Below are positions 30,220 to 41,352 of a stretch of 64,000 bases of DNA, one piece after another. The number at the start of each line of letters is the position of its first letter. Within the stretch, counting starts at the first letter, position 1. The notes under the pieces were generated by a model. It was not told where the DNA came from, did not search any database, and saw nothing but the letters and a program-made list of their open reading frames with translations. The position numbers and the translations under genes are program-made. The stretch is from Adiantum capillus-veneris (lineage: Eukaryota > Streptophyta > Polypodiopsida > Polypodiales > Pteridaceae): contig CM043956.1 of NCBI GenBank assembly GCA_014529385.2, positions 63,180,620-63,244,619 of the forward strand. Reading direction: 5' to 3'.

Positions 30220-33200
30220 CTACCCAGTATCCTTCCATTGGATTGTCTTCCTTTTGCCCTTGCTCTTTGACCGTGTTGGTGCTTCAGAAGTCCCAGCATT
30301 AGCATTCTCCTTTTGAATCAGTCGGTAAATGGCCTCCTGCTCAAGCTGATCCCGCCGGTCTGTAGTCATCTCTTCCTCATAAGGTGTGAGAGAATGATAA
30401 GTTTTAGTGTCAGGATCATAGAGTGTACGCCTGCCCTTGCTCAGTCGGGTTCTGGCCAGTTTATGACAATGCGAAGCAGTATGGATCCATCCTTCTGGAA
30501 GAGGCTGATTTGTATTGACGCGGGCTTCAAAAATAATCTCAGCCATTTCCCTGTACTATGGTGCTAAACCCGGCTTTGCTGCAATGTCTTTCTCAGGCAG
30601 TTTGGAAGATTCGACCGTGAGATGTAGTAGCTGATTAGTAATCTTAGTCAATCCTCTGACCTGAATCTTCCACTGGCCCATACACAGCTGAATCCTGTGT
30701 AGCTCTTCCTTCATTGCCTTGATGTCATTGATTTGAAGAGAATCATTGAGCAATGTTTGCCAAGTCTTCCATTCCACAGTTGATCGCTCAGACCAATCCC
30801 TAAGGTCATCAATGATTTTGAAATATGTGAGTCGATCAACTGGTTCTTGATGTTGAGGATACAGCGCTGGAAAAAAACTTGGCAACTCAGTTTCTCTTGC
30901 TGGAATAGCATACAAGAGAACTGGAGAATCAGGCACAAATTCCAAGAAATTCAGAACTGCCTAGTTCTCTTGTTGCATCATCTTCCTAGTAATTCTTACT
31001 AGCTGGAATAGAGTTCGGAGAGCAGTTGCCTGTGCTCCGACTGACATTCACGTTTGAGGTCCTTTGCTAGTGGCTGTCTGGTCCTCCAGGATGGCTTTTA
31101 CGCGCTGGTCCAAAACTCCTCTGGCAGTTTGCAGTTGTACCAGAACATCCTTAAGTTGGACCCTAACGTCCTTCATGCAGCGGTAAGTTGGTTTGTTACC
31201 CAGCAGAAGTTCCAGTTCTAAAGCTAACGACTGACAATCTGCAGTAGACTGTCTTTGCCAGTGCGGGTTTACCACTTTCTCATTAGCATTGAGTATCCAT
31301 TCCGGAACTCGTTCCAACAGCTGAACTGTACTAGGATGCGCAGGTAGTCTACAGGCTTCTTTATCATGGAAAGCAGCAGATTTCCAATGTTCTACCATTT
31401 CCCTGGCTCCCACATATAATCTTTGGAACCTTTCTAAATCAGTCCAGAGAGCATCATCCTCCAGATATTGTCTGGTGATGGAGGCCTGTTGATGTCTCAG
31501 CTGCTTATTCAGGGTAATGAGCTGTAGTGAATGCTGATGATCGTTCACTGGTCCTTCATCCTGAAACTTCATTTTCCCTTTAGCCTCTCTGCTGTGATGG
31601 GACTGATCCGTGGGATGATTCCCAATGTTACTAGGATGCTGTTCTTCAGTCTGCTGATGACCTGACTGGTGTTCTGTTTCTTGTCCTTCCTGTTATCCCT
31701 CAGTCTGGTCTGGTTGGTCTGGCTGTGACTGGCCTCCTTCATCTGGCCCTGTCCCACCAGTACCATGTCTTGGGGGTGGAGATGGTGGTGGGGCATCATC
31801 ATCATCCTTTGTATATATGCCCAGTCTCTTCATCATCCTCCTCCTGATCAGGTTCATCTTCTTCATCTTCTTCTTCCTCATCTGGGGAAGTCTGTTGCTC
31901 AATGTAATCCATTATGGCTTGGTTCATCAGCGCACTATTGAACTCACCCACCTTGTCCTGCAAATCACTATGCAGACTTTCCATTAAGGACTTTAAATTG
32001 TCTAGGTCAAAAACAGCATTGCCTGTGGGGTTTAAAATTTCAGACAAGCTATTGTAGATGTATCTGTTAGTCAGCGAACGCTTCAGAGCTGTATGGTGCA
32101 TTAGCACCTTCCTGAATTCTGCCCGCTTCATTCTGAGCCCTGCCTCAGCTCGCTCTGCAGCTCTCAGTGCCTCATTCCTTTGACTCTTCAAGAGCATAAT
32201 TTCAGACTCAGCCTTGGCTAGCTTTTTGTTCAACAACTCTTGAGATCTTTGTGATTGGGTTTCCAGTACCCTGTGTTGTATGTTCTGCACTTCCTGGGCT
32301 TTCTGGAGTGTGGCAATCTGATGCTGTGCTTCTGCCAAGTCAGTCTTAAGCTTATTGATCTCGTCTTCTGATCCAGCAGCCTCCATCAATTGTCCCATAC
32401 AGCTGACAATGGTATTCCAAGAAGACTATATTAGTACTGAACATCTGTCTTTGACCGTGGTTGGATCAGAATCGACAGATTCATATATTGCCACAGGAGC
32501 CACATAAGGTAGAGATGCATAATCAGTTTTGGTGAGTAAGAGATGCCCTCTCAATTTCTGAGTTTGCATTTGCTGCAACTTATCCTTTTTAACTAGTTGC
32601 AGAGGGTTTTGAGAAATGGCAGGAACTATTTCAGACACAGTTGAGGACGCTGGACCTTTCCCTTTATCCAGTTGATTCTTGCCTTTGTCCCTTGACGGGT
32701 CTGGTACCTTTGCCTCAGTGACTGGCTTTACCTGATCTTTCCTAGAGCCAGTAGCCACTCTAAGTTTGACAACTGACTGATCAGGTGCAGTTGTCTCAGT
32801 GCTTGCTGCCTTAACCTGGCTTTCGATTTGCTTCAAGAATTCATTGCTTTTGGTTAGTGTAATTCTTGGTTTCTTTGAACTGCTAGCTTCCTCTGCAGTG
32901 GCTTTCCTTTTCAGGTCCTTGGAAAGTGTTTGACTGTCCGTTTCCTCGTCGTCTGAGGACAGTTCAATCTTCTTTGGTTCAGAAATGGGTTGCTCATTCC
33001 ATGCCTGCTTTACCTGCTCATTAACATCTGCAGCAGTAGCCCAATACAGAAATTGCCAAACATACCATGCCTTGAAAACAGTTTGAGATTTCAGCTTGGC
33101 AGTCTGTCGGAGTACATTATGCGAGTGTCTTTGACACAGGTTGATATGGACTTGTGGATCCAGTATCTTGGCCAATAGCATAGCAAATAACTTCTCTGAT

Positions 33201-33700
33201 ACATACGTTGGGTTATTCTTAAGACTGACTGCTTCTACTACAAACCTGTAAGCAGCGGAGGCTTCCAGTCCTGCTACTATCGGAACTCCTTGAGCACTTG
33301 CCTTGCACTTCTTTCTAGCTGTTTCGTCCTCCTTTAGAGCATTACTTATTTGCTGTGCAGTTGCCACAAACGGTTTGGGCTCATTAGGCATCCGAAATGC
33401 AAATGCAACGGCCTCTGGTGTCACTAACACCTTCCTATTATTTATCATAGTACTGCTAGTTTCAGCATCAAAGGAATCAAGAACTTGCTTAATAATATCT
33501 TTCTGAAAAGCAATCCGTGTGGCTTGCAACACAACTCGCAAATCCCAGAGTTGTAGCAGAGTCATAGCGTGATCAATAAAGACATATCTTTGGATTTTAC
33601 TGTATGAGAGAACAGGAAGGCTTGCCGTTGCCTCATCAACTATAGCTTGGGTTTCTTCAAGAGTTTCCTGCATCTTCTCTGAGCGTTTCCTTCTACCCAT
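30220..33700 (-). pseudogene. Extra 3' ORF of the Tat-like element, about 1,160 codons, non-envelope
   Basis: Starts at an ATG at 33700 (MGRRKRSEKM), preceded by an in-frame TGA. The first 424 codons are intact: a globular N-terminus with YVFIDHAMTLLQLWD, a V-TPEAVAFAFRMPNEPK block reminiscent of plant transposon-protein/mobile domains, then a Ser/Lys-rich linker with a nuclear-localisation-like KRKATAEEASSSKKPR. After a TAG at 32426-32428 the same frame continues into a long coiled coil (KLKTDLAEAQHQIATLQ... to about 31920), an acidic run EEEEDEEDEPDQEEDDEE, and after one frameshift near 31820 a Pro-rich stretch, more helices, and a basic C-terminus (LPEGWIHTA, GRRTLYDPDT). Further stops fall at about 31693, 31048, 30970 and 30556. 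No signal peptide or transmembrane helix, so it is not an envelope-like glycoprotein. Function unknown. Confidence 0.7.
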
Positions 33701-33996
33701 ACACTGTGAGGTCGACGATCATGAAACAGGCGAAGGCGAAGAGGACTTACTTGTGTTAAAGCCGTTGCCTGGTGTCGTTGGTAAGGCTGTCTGACCGTCA
33801 ACTGTCTCATCAGAGGTCGAAGTTTGTGGCTGTAGTGAAGAAACCTTGGATCTCGGCGATGGCGAATGGTTGACAGGAGGAAAGCGTCACGTAGGAGATT
33901 TATGAGGAAAAATACTAACTCTCCTGACTGTTATACGTGTTCGTGCCATAAAAGCTCCACTACTCGCCGCTCCTAGACTTTTGTGCGCCGTCTCGC

Positions 33997-34562
33997 TGTG
34001 CGCTCCTTGCCGCACTGTCGAAGCAAGGGACTTGCCAATACACCGTATGCGAGCCACAAACGGCTCCAAGCACACAACAAGCCTAAACTAGCAAGCTCAA
34101 GGAAACAAAGGGTGTGTCACTCACTGCTCTATGCTCGCCTTCGTGGTGGATTCCTCGCCGCGATGAAGAAGAAGCTGCAGTCGTGCCACGCTCAACCGCT
34201 TCGCCGTCGTCGTGCCTTCGTAATGCTCGATCGCACACACACTCTCCCTCTCTCTCTCTCTCTCTCACACACACACAAGGAGGTGAAGAAGAAGAAGATG
34301 GAGATGGAGCAAGAGCACTCTTCAATTGCACAAATGAGAGAATGAGTAAAAATTAGGTTTAGTTGGCTTTTATAGGAGCTCACCCCATTCACACTTGGGC
34401 GCCCATGCTTAACCAACTAATCCCTTGAATGTCCAAGTTAAAGTGCGCCTCTCATCGGCGATCACTCTACCTTTCCCTATTGGACCGACAAGCCCGGTAC
34501 CTGACTCTAAATCATACAACGTTTATAGATCATAGGGTGTCCGTGTGCCGTGAGGGTTAACA
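33997..34562 (-). repeat. 3' LTR of the gag-protease element (566 bp)
   Basis: Plus-strand TGTGCGCTCC...GGGTTAACA. Contains (CT)n and (CA)n around 34241-34277 and a TATA box at 34365-34376 (sense CCTATAAAAGCC). Confidence 0.95.
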
Positions 34563-34575
34563 TGCCCCCCTTCCT
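34563..34575 (-). other. Polypurine tract of the gag-protease element
   Basis: Sense AGGAAGGGGGGCA directly before the LTR start TGTTAACC. Confidence 0.9.
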
Positions 34576-36171
34576 GATGTAGATTCCGTCCTCGGAAGCT
34601 ATTGAGTTGAAGCTGGTTCGTCGAGGTGGAAGAGCATTTGAGATGAATGTCCTTAGCCTTCTTCAGTCACTGCAAAATCAAACAACATTGCCACAGTAAT
34701 TGCATTCTCTTAAAAAGCATATGCAGTTTTAGGTAGAAAAATTGATTGGTCAAAGAATTTGAAACAATTTGTTAGCAATGAACATTAAATTGCAATGTAA
34801 TCAAATGCATAAACAGATGTAAAGGTAGAAAATTAAACAAGTCTGGGGTCGCTAATTTGACGGTCGAAAAGCACTAGAGATCGAATATTAATACCATGGG
34901 TAAGCTTCTTAATTTTCTGTGGTCAATTAAGTTGTTTAATCGCGAGAGCCAAGTATTCATGTTCAAGGGCTGACTAGAGGCTATATCTAGAAAACTTTGT
35001 AGTTAAGCTACCATAAAAGGAATTTCTCATGAAATCATCGCCTGACTGATTACTTTTTCTTTGACCCCCCAAAGTCTTTTCACACTGATTCAATTTTGAA
35101 GTGGGTGCTTATTTTGTATGCCTTGGGTTTTTTGCTTTTCAAGGAAAAGCGCCCACACTGGGAACCTCTAGGGCTCTAGTACCATAGGCAATACATGTGA
35201 GTGAAGTACCAAATCAAGCTGAGATTTCTCTTCCAGCTTAAAATTTTACATTGTGGCACTTTGATTTTTTGCTTGTTCATTTTCAACATTTAAATTTTGT
35301 AACTTTGGGGGGTCATATAACACTGTTACCCTCCCCAGGCTCATCACATTAGTAAACTCCCATTATAATACTTAAGCTAAAGGTCAATAGGGTCAAGCCC
35401 ACTAGAAAGCCCTAGTACATTTCATACAATGCTGCCTAAATCGGATTAAGAACCTAAGTAACCATTGTTTATTAGGAAGGCATTCCCCATGGTATTAAGA
35501 GAAGATTTCTAATACCTAGCTTGGTCAAACTAGCTTAGTCGGACTGCTTGATTTTTACACCTAAACAAGTGATTATGACAAAAGATTGGATTGAATTAAA
35601 TGTTGGATACTAAGCCAATGCGATGAATAGTATGCTACCAATCACAATCAAAGCAGACAAACATGGATGCACAAAAGATAAGGGCAATGCTAATGGACAA
35701 GAAACACCTGTTTGTGTCGATGGTCGCGCTTGATTTGAAGGTTCCATGAAGATCCAAATCCTATCAATAGCAACACGCTCCTGTACACACTATGAAACAC
35801 AAACAATACCTCTAGGAGGAACATCAGTGGGAAAAGAGAACTTTGCTAATCACTCAACTCTAAAACAGAAACACTCCTATCGTACTAATCTTACCTACCC
35901 TCCATCACTCAAGTGATGAGGATCAAAGGTGTTTCATGGCATAGGTTTCTGTTTCACTGTACCAGATGTGACATGTGTAGGTCTGAGTCAATGTTTTGAC
36001 TTTAATGTGCATACTCGTTTGCTAATTGCTCTTGCTCCTTTTTTTTTTTTTGAGTATAAAGCTTTATATGTACATTCCCTAAGATTGGAATTGAGAGGTC
36101 AGGGAAAAAGGTTGAGAGGGAAACAAATGAATGATGGATGTCCACAAACACTCCCCCCTTCCTTAGGTAGA
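34576..36171 (-). other. Non-coding 3' region of the gag-protease element
   Basis: About 1.6 kb, AT-rich, no ORF above 90 codons with any family pattern on either strand. It occupies the place where pol would be expected, and may be a remnant too diverged to recognise or a structural RNA region. Short imperfect CTAGGGCT- and CCCTAGT-type words recur but no clear repeat. Confidence 0.6.
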
Positions 36172-37623
36172 TCATACTATTTGAAATGAGCTTGCCACCC
36201 TTTGAAACCAATTGTTCCAGTTGGTAATAGGTGAGGATTTTTGCCAGTAGTTTTCTATTACCCTAGGTGCCTCGTCAAGCTGCAAGGGTGGTAAGGTACT
36301 CTCCCAGGATTGAACTTGGAGTGGTTCATTAGGTGATTCTTGAACACTGGGAGGTGTGGATTCTTTGGTAGCTTCATTGAGGTCCATTACTATAGATGGA
36401 GGCTGTGTAGAAGCTTTTACCTCTATGGATGTATTACATGAGGAGCTAGAATCTTCATGGGACTCCCCCCTTCCTGAGCTAGGTGGAACAAATCGTTCTT
36501 TCTTTGGTACCCAAACTAGCTCGGGAGCGGGTGTATAGCATTCTATGATTTTTCCCTTTCCACGATCATTGATTCGTTTTGGAGCTACGGGATTGGGCTC
36601 ACTTGGGTCAGGTGATAGGTAAGAGCACACTTTACGTTTGGGCACCCAGATTTGATCATTTCCTTCATAGTATCCTTGGGCTTCCAATAGTCGTTTAGGG
36701 ATCCATCGCAACATTTTCTTACTTTTCTTGGAGCGAGTGGTACGTTTCTTACAAGGCTTCTGTTTTTTAGCACTAGCTATGGTCACTAAAGAAGCTTTAG
36801 GGATCCACTTGTATGTTTTCTTCGTGACATTAGGATGAGTCTTGTCGGAAGCGATATGCATTGCTTGTAGCATATTTAAGGGTATATGCATTTCATCCCC
36901 CTCAGGTGTTACCCAGGTCGTCCCCCTATTTCCCCAAGTGTCTATGGTTGATGCTAGGTGGACCCAGTCTACATTGTCTGATTCCGTCATACCCGGTAAC
37001 ACATCCATGTAAGGAGAATCTTGGCCAATGTCTGTATCCTTCTTACAAGTGTAACAATATTGTAGTGGGGCCGAGTGAACTGTGGTGTCAGAGCGATGAT
37101 CAATAATGGTTTTACTCCCTAAGGGGTGTACCTTACCAGTCACCAAATCCACTCTAAGGACAGAGTCTTGGAATTGCAAATAGACATGATTTTTAGACCA
37201 ATCGTGAACCATTTGTGCTTCCCTCATGAATGGTCGTCCTAAAATCATTTCATATGACATAAGTTGTTTAGAGAAATCCATTACAATGAACGTATGTCGA
37301 ACCTTGTGTCCTAGAACTTTGATCTTAAGATCCTTGAGCATCCCCATAGGTTTGGCTATGGTACCATTTGCCATCTTTACCACAATGTTAGTAACACTGA
37401 GGCGGGGTTTTCCCATGGATTCCCAACAATCTTTTGTAACGATGCTAACTCCCGCACCACCATCAAGAATTCCCTTTATAGTTAATCCCTTGGTAGTGAT
37501 GGGTAGGGTCGCATTAGACTCGTCGCCTTCAAAATACTGCCCTAATTCGTTAATGGGTACCTCGATCACAGACTCGTGTCCATCTAAGTCAAGTGATTGC
37601 ACATGATTTTCCTCATCAATCAT
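36172..37623 (-). CDS. Aspartic protease ORF of the gag-protease element
   Basis: An intact 483-codon ORF. Residues about 15-30 (VIEVPINELGQYFEGDES) match the equivalent part of the G1 protease; the catalytic motif GILDGGAGVSIVT is near residue 48 (D-G-G in place of D-S/T-G) and the second signature MILGRPFM near residue 126. The remaining 350 residues are a basic, Pro/Ser-rich tail with repeated WIPK/WVPK motifs (for example TYKWIPKAS, MLRWIPKRL, QIWVPKRK, LVWVPKKER), four spaced copies of a basic Trp motif. It lies in the same frame as gag, eight codons after the gag stop, so readthrough would give a Gag-Pro fusion. The protease would mature Gag particles; DGG rather than DSG is also seen in the surrounding Tat-like element. 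Confidence 0.8.
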   Translation of the reverse strand: MIDEENHVQSLDLDGHESVIEVPINELGQYFEGDESNATLPITTKGLTIKGILDGGAGVSIVTKDCWESMGKPRLSVTNIVVKMANGTIAKPMGMLKDLKIKVLGHKVRHTFIVMDFSKQLMSYEMILGRPFMREAQMVHDWSKNHVYLQFQDSVLRVDLVTGKVHPLGSKTIIDHRSDTTVHSAPLQYCYTCKKDTDIGQDSPYMDVLPGMTESDNVDWVHLASTIDTWGNRGTTWVTPEGDEMHIPLNMLQAMHIASDKTHPNVTKKTYKWIPKASLVTIASAKKQKPCKKRTTRSKKSKKMLRWIPKRLLEAQGYYEGNDQIWVPKRKVCSYLSPDPSEPNPVAPKRINDRGKGKIIECYTPAPELVWVPKKERFVPPSSGRGESHEDSSSSCNTSIEVKASTQPPSIVMDLNEATKESTPPSVQESPNEPLQVQSWESTLPPLQLDEAPRVIENYWQKSSPITNWNNWFQRVASSFQIV

Positions 37624-37644
37624 AATCGAGTCAGGCCTATTTGG

Positions 37645-40600
37645 TTACGCAAACTGCGGTAATCCCGTTCGTAGCTCTCCGTTAAGGAATGCTCGAAGTG
37701 CAAGGAATAACTCAGGATCTCCATACAGCTTTGCTATGATCGTGGTTCGGACCTCAGAAGACATGAAGTCCACTAGTTTGGCAACATTCATTGGCGTTTT
37801 GTAGGGTGTAGGTCCTTGACTAGGAACTGGTGAGGATGGAATCTCATATTCCTCAATGGGATCAGGTATTCCTTCGTTAAACATCCTTTCCAACAAGAAG
37901 GGTGTATGCTCACTTTCTGATGTCCTGTCCTCACTCCCTTCTTGGATGATACTAGATATGGCTAACGGTCTATGGTTCATGTGGGGTGGATGAACTTGCG
38001 TGGGAAACACTGTGTCATGAATTTTGACCTGCATGGGTTCTGGTTCTAGTTTCCTTTGAGTCTCCTCCACTAAACCTCTTAGATGTTTCACCTGCTCAAT
38101 CTCCTCTACTGGGTTTGGGTACGTCCCAATCTTCTTTTTACGATTCTTCCCTTTTTTCCCCTGCGGTTTATCTTGGGGGTCTTGGATTGGATTTGGAAAC
38201 ACTTGTGGTGTTTTCAGAGGCTCTTTATGGTTTTCTCTTATTCGGTTTTCATTTGGTTCCATGTTACGGTTTTCTTTGTCGGTCTTTCCCTTTGTGGTAT
38301 TGGTTCTAGTCTCCATTGTCTCGACTGAATCTGAATCATCCTCGAGGTCATTCATATACACGGGGTCATCTCCCGTTCCTATGTTTGTTTTGGAACTTGG
38401 CTTTGAATTTTCCGTATTCTGCGACTTCTTCCTTCGTGTCTTCTTTTTCTTTGCTTGGATAATTGATGCGGTATCTCTCTCTTCGAGGATATGTCCTGGC
38501 CCTTGAAGCATGGACCGTGTAATCGCATAAGCGGGTGCGACGGGTGGTATTGGTGATGTCACAGTAGCAATTTCGACCAAATTCAGGGGTGTGATTTTAG
38601 GCGCATTTGGGTTATAGGGGCATTGGGCAATCAAGTTATCTATGCCACAACGATTACATGTGAGTATTGGCATTGCAGACGTGCTCCCTTGATTCACTTG
38701 CATCTGTGCAGCATTCTTTTGCAGCCTAATAGGGCACTCCGCTACTCGATGTGGTCCACCACACTCGTAGCATTGAAGAGGTGGCCTCCTAGCCTGGGTG
38801 TTGATATTTTGACCTCTGGATGCGAGAGCAGCAGCTTGATAAACCGGCTTGACTTGTCCCCAACAATCTTCCATGTAGTATATAGGACACTCTTCCAATG
38901 TATCAAGTCCGTAGGCAATACTAGTGTCTATTTCCTCCTCACAGCCATCTGCATAAGCATTTGATGGCTCGCAACCCACTTGGTTCATAGGGGCGACTCT
39001 TGGATGCGGGGGCTGCGGTCCTAGCACAGGAGGTGGTAGCGGTGTAGCTTGTACAACATTTTGAGATCTAGGGACCATGTGTTGCGGTAGCTGCTCAACA
39101 GGTGGAGTAGGCATCAATACAGGAGCTCGAGGCGCATCCGTCCAGGCTACAGGTGGTCTATTTGCCATCATACGTTTGATCATTAAACAATCCTTAGCTT
39201 GGTGACCATACCTACCACATGCGTTGCAAGTTCCATTAAATTTTACTCTAAACGTAGGGCACTCACTAGTGCTATGTGGACCTAAGCAAATGGAACACCA
39301 TTGTTGCTCCCTTCTTGGATACATGTGACTATTTTGAGGGGGTCGATTATCCTTAAGAGACTCTTGGATTGCCTTGGTGAGGTCTGTCAAGAATGTCTCA
39401 AATACCTTTGGCTCATTGGCAATGGGCTTTGCAGTCATGGGTTCATACTCAATGGCTTGTGAGCTAGTGGATCTCGTGTCAGTAGACACCCTCATGCCTG
39501 CTATCATCAAGTTGTCCTCTAATTGGATTGCATTGGCAGTGACATCTTCCCAGGTTGTGATACCTCTAATCACTAGTCCATTATAGATTCCTTCATTCCT
39601 CAACCCTCGAATGAATCGATCAAGCAGTTGGTTATTGTTGAAGTGCTCATTTACAGGGCAATGAGAGTTTAAGTGCTTTAGACGACTAATGAAGTCCCTT
39701 ACTGACTCTCCTTCCTTACGTTCGGCCTTCTGTAGCTGAGATGCTACACCCCAAAGCACACCTTCTCGTATGTACTCCTTTAGAAACAACCTTCGAAGGG
39801 TAGGGTAGATTGTTTTCTCGTCCACCCTTAAGGTCCTATACCAATCTCCAGCCTTCCCACTTAATGTCAAGCTTAAGGCATTGCACTTATGTAGTTCGTT
39901 GCGTTCCCCTAAGGAATCACATACTTGTTCAAACACTTCAATGTGTTTCCTAGCATCTTCGTCCCCATTGAATTTTTGCGTGAGTTTGGCAATTTGTACT
40001 GCCTTACTTCTAGGCTCTCTATCAGATGCATGACGCATATTTTCCGCGATAGATCGACCTATGGTTTGAGCAAACGCTGCCAAGTCACCTATGTGAGGAG
40101 GCAGGGCCGGTGGAGGTACTCTTGGAATCATATGTGGGAGAGGAACGGGTACCGGTCTTGGCATATGTGTGGATGATGCAGGATATGAAACATAACCGGG
40201 CATAGGTCCACTCGGATAAGAGCTAGGGAGTGGCACTTGAGGAGCATAAGCAAGTGGTACAATTGGAGGTGTGGGGGCCATGTGTGCATAAGGGGCTAGA
40301 GGCACATACGGTCGAGGCCCCATATTAGGTACTACGACACTAGGTAGTGGCACTGCGCTAACCGTAGATGTCATCGGTACATTCTCTGTCAGGCTTATCC
40401 CTGGAGTGAGCACTGGGTTTTCCTTAATAGAGGGTTGAGCCAAGTTAGGGAAGCTAAAGTTTTCGCTCGGAGGCTCAGATTGCATAGAGACCCCAGGTGA
40501 AATGACGTAAGATGGGTCCATGGGGCTCATTAGAGGAGTCTCCATTTGTGATAGAGTAGGCTGTTGAGCCTTGCTCGTATCCAAAAATCTCATGGGGCCA

Positions 40601-41352
40601 GTTGAGAGCATATTTACCCCTCGGTTTTGCCTTTCTGATTGAATAATGCCATGGATAACATTACAGATCATTTTCTGTTGATCTTCGATGCTCGTGGCAC
40701 TAGAAGTGGATTGTACAATCTCTATCCATCCTACATGGTAGGCGTGGCCAGAGTGTAGATCCGTCAACACTTCAGTGTGCAAGTCGGATGTCCAATGATC
40801 ATTAATGAACAATCCTTCTAGAGTCGACGTGTTAACGGTTTCTTGTGAGGTAGAAGCAATGTTGCTCCCCGTGGTTTTACTTGCCACCAACGGTACTCTA
40901 GAGGGAACTTCTGAAGGAGGCAGCTCAACAGGGCCTTCTTGGTAAGAAGTTGGTAGGATATCCACATGGACACTCTTTGGGGGTGTGGGGTCCACGTGCG
41001 ATGTGAAAGGAGATTCCACTTCCCCACCCCCTTCGTGTGCTTCATTTGCATCAGGTTCCGAGCGAGTAGCTCTACCTAATGTTTCCATGAAACGGCTAAA
41101 CATACTAGTACTAGGCTGTGGAGCTTCGGGAGGTGCATGGCCTTCTCTCTCAGTGTTTTGGGTAGGGTATGCTTCCATGATTTCTGAGTCGGAGGAGGAA
41201 TCACTAGCGGCTATTTTAGGGTCTTGGGTGGTGCTACCTTGTGTCCCCGTTGAGGGTCTAGAGCTTATCGTGGATGGGTAATGGGTGTCCGTATGAACAG
41301 AGGCACCCTCAATATGCTCGTGTTCTAGCACCCGCCCAGAGCGTAAGTGCAT
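37645..41352 (-). CDS. Gag polyprotein of the gag-protease element (1,235 codons, intact)
   Basis: Uninterrupted ORF from MHLRSGRVLEHE. Roughly residues 1-430 are disordered, Pro/Ser/Thr-rich with stretches such as VPLAPYAHMAPTPPIVPLAY; residues about 455-600 form the Retrotrans_gag capsid-like core (LSGKAGDWYRTL, FLKEYIREGVLWGVASQLQ, FISRLKHLNSHCPV, FIRGLRNEGIY); then zinc knuckles CSICLGPHSTSEC (about 686), CNACGRYGHQAKDC (about 708), CYECGGPHRVAEC (about 860) and a degenerate CNRCGIDNLIAQC (about 900). The last 300 residues are a charged KKKKTRRKKSQ / GKKGKNRKKKIG linker. It is unusually large for Gag. It builds the particle and packages RNA; with RT and integrase missing, this protein must work with enzymes supplied in trans. 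The TAA at 37645-37647 separates it from the in-frame protease. Confidence 0.9.
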   Translation of the reverse strand: MHLRSGRVLEHEHIEGASVHTDTHYPSTISSRPSTGTQGSTTQDPKIAASDSSSDSEIMEAYPTQNTEREGHAPPEAPQPSTSMFSRFMETLGRATRSEPDANEAHEGGGEVESPFTSHVDPTPPKSVHVDILPTSYQEGPVELPPSEVPSRVPLVASKTTGSNIASTSQETVNTSTLEGLFINDHWTSDLHTEVLTDLHSGHAYHVGWIEIVQSTSSATSIEDQQKMICNVIHGIIQSERQNRGVNMLSTGPMRFLDTSKAQQPTLSQMETPLMSPMDPSYVISPGVSMQSEPPSENFSFPNLAQPSIKENPVLTPGISLTENVPMTSTVSAVPLPSVVVPNMGPRPYVPLAPYAHMAPTPPIVPLAYAPQVPLPSSYPSGPMPGYVSYPASSTHMPRPVPVPLPHMIPRVPPPALPPHIGDLAAFAQTIGRSIAENMRHASDREPRSKAVQIAKLTQKFNGDEDARKHIEVFEQVCDSLGERNELHKCNALSLTLSGKAGDWYRTLRVDEKTIYPTLRRLFLKEYIREGVLWGVASQLQKAERKEGESVRDFISRLKHLNSHCPVNEHFNNNQLLDRFIRGLRNEGIYNGLVIRGITTWEDVTANAIQLEDNLMIAGMRVSTDTRSTSSQAIEYEPMTAKPIANEPKVFETFLTDLTKAIQESLKDNRPPQNSHMYPRREQQWCSICLGPHSTSECPTFRVKFNGTCNACGRYGHQAKDCLMIKRMMANRPPVAWTDAPRAPVLMPTPPVEQLPQHMVPRSQNVVQATPLPPPVLGPQPPHPRVAPMNQVGCEPSNAYADGCEEEIDTSIAYGLDTLEECPIYYMEDCWGQVKPVYQAAALASRGQNINTQARRPPLQCYECGGPHRVAECPIRLQKNAAQMQVNQGSTSAMPILTCNRCGIDNLIAQCPYNPNAPKITPLNLVEIATVTSPIPPVAPAYAITRSMLQGPGHILEERDTASIIQAKKKKTRRKKSQNTENSKPSSKTNIGTGDDPVYMNDLEDDSDSVETMETRTNTTKGKTDKENRNMEPNENRIRENHKEPLKTPQVFPNPIQDPQDKPQGKKGKNRKKKIGTYPNPVEEIEQVKHLRGLVEETQRKLEPEPMQVKIHDTVFPTQVHPPHMNHRPLAISSIIQEGSEDRTSESEHTPFLLERMFNEGIPDPIEEYEIPSSPVPSQGPTPYKTPMNVAKLVDFMSSEVRTTIIAKLYGDPELFLALRAFLNGELRTGLPQFA

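Noticed and set aside
30220-33700. Envelope-like gene
   Set aside because: Position fits, but there is no signal peptide, transmembrane segment or Cys pattern of an envelope protein; the content is coiled-coil, acidic and basic.
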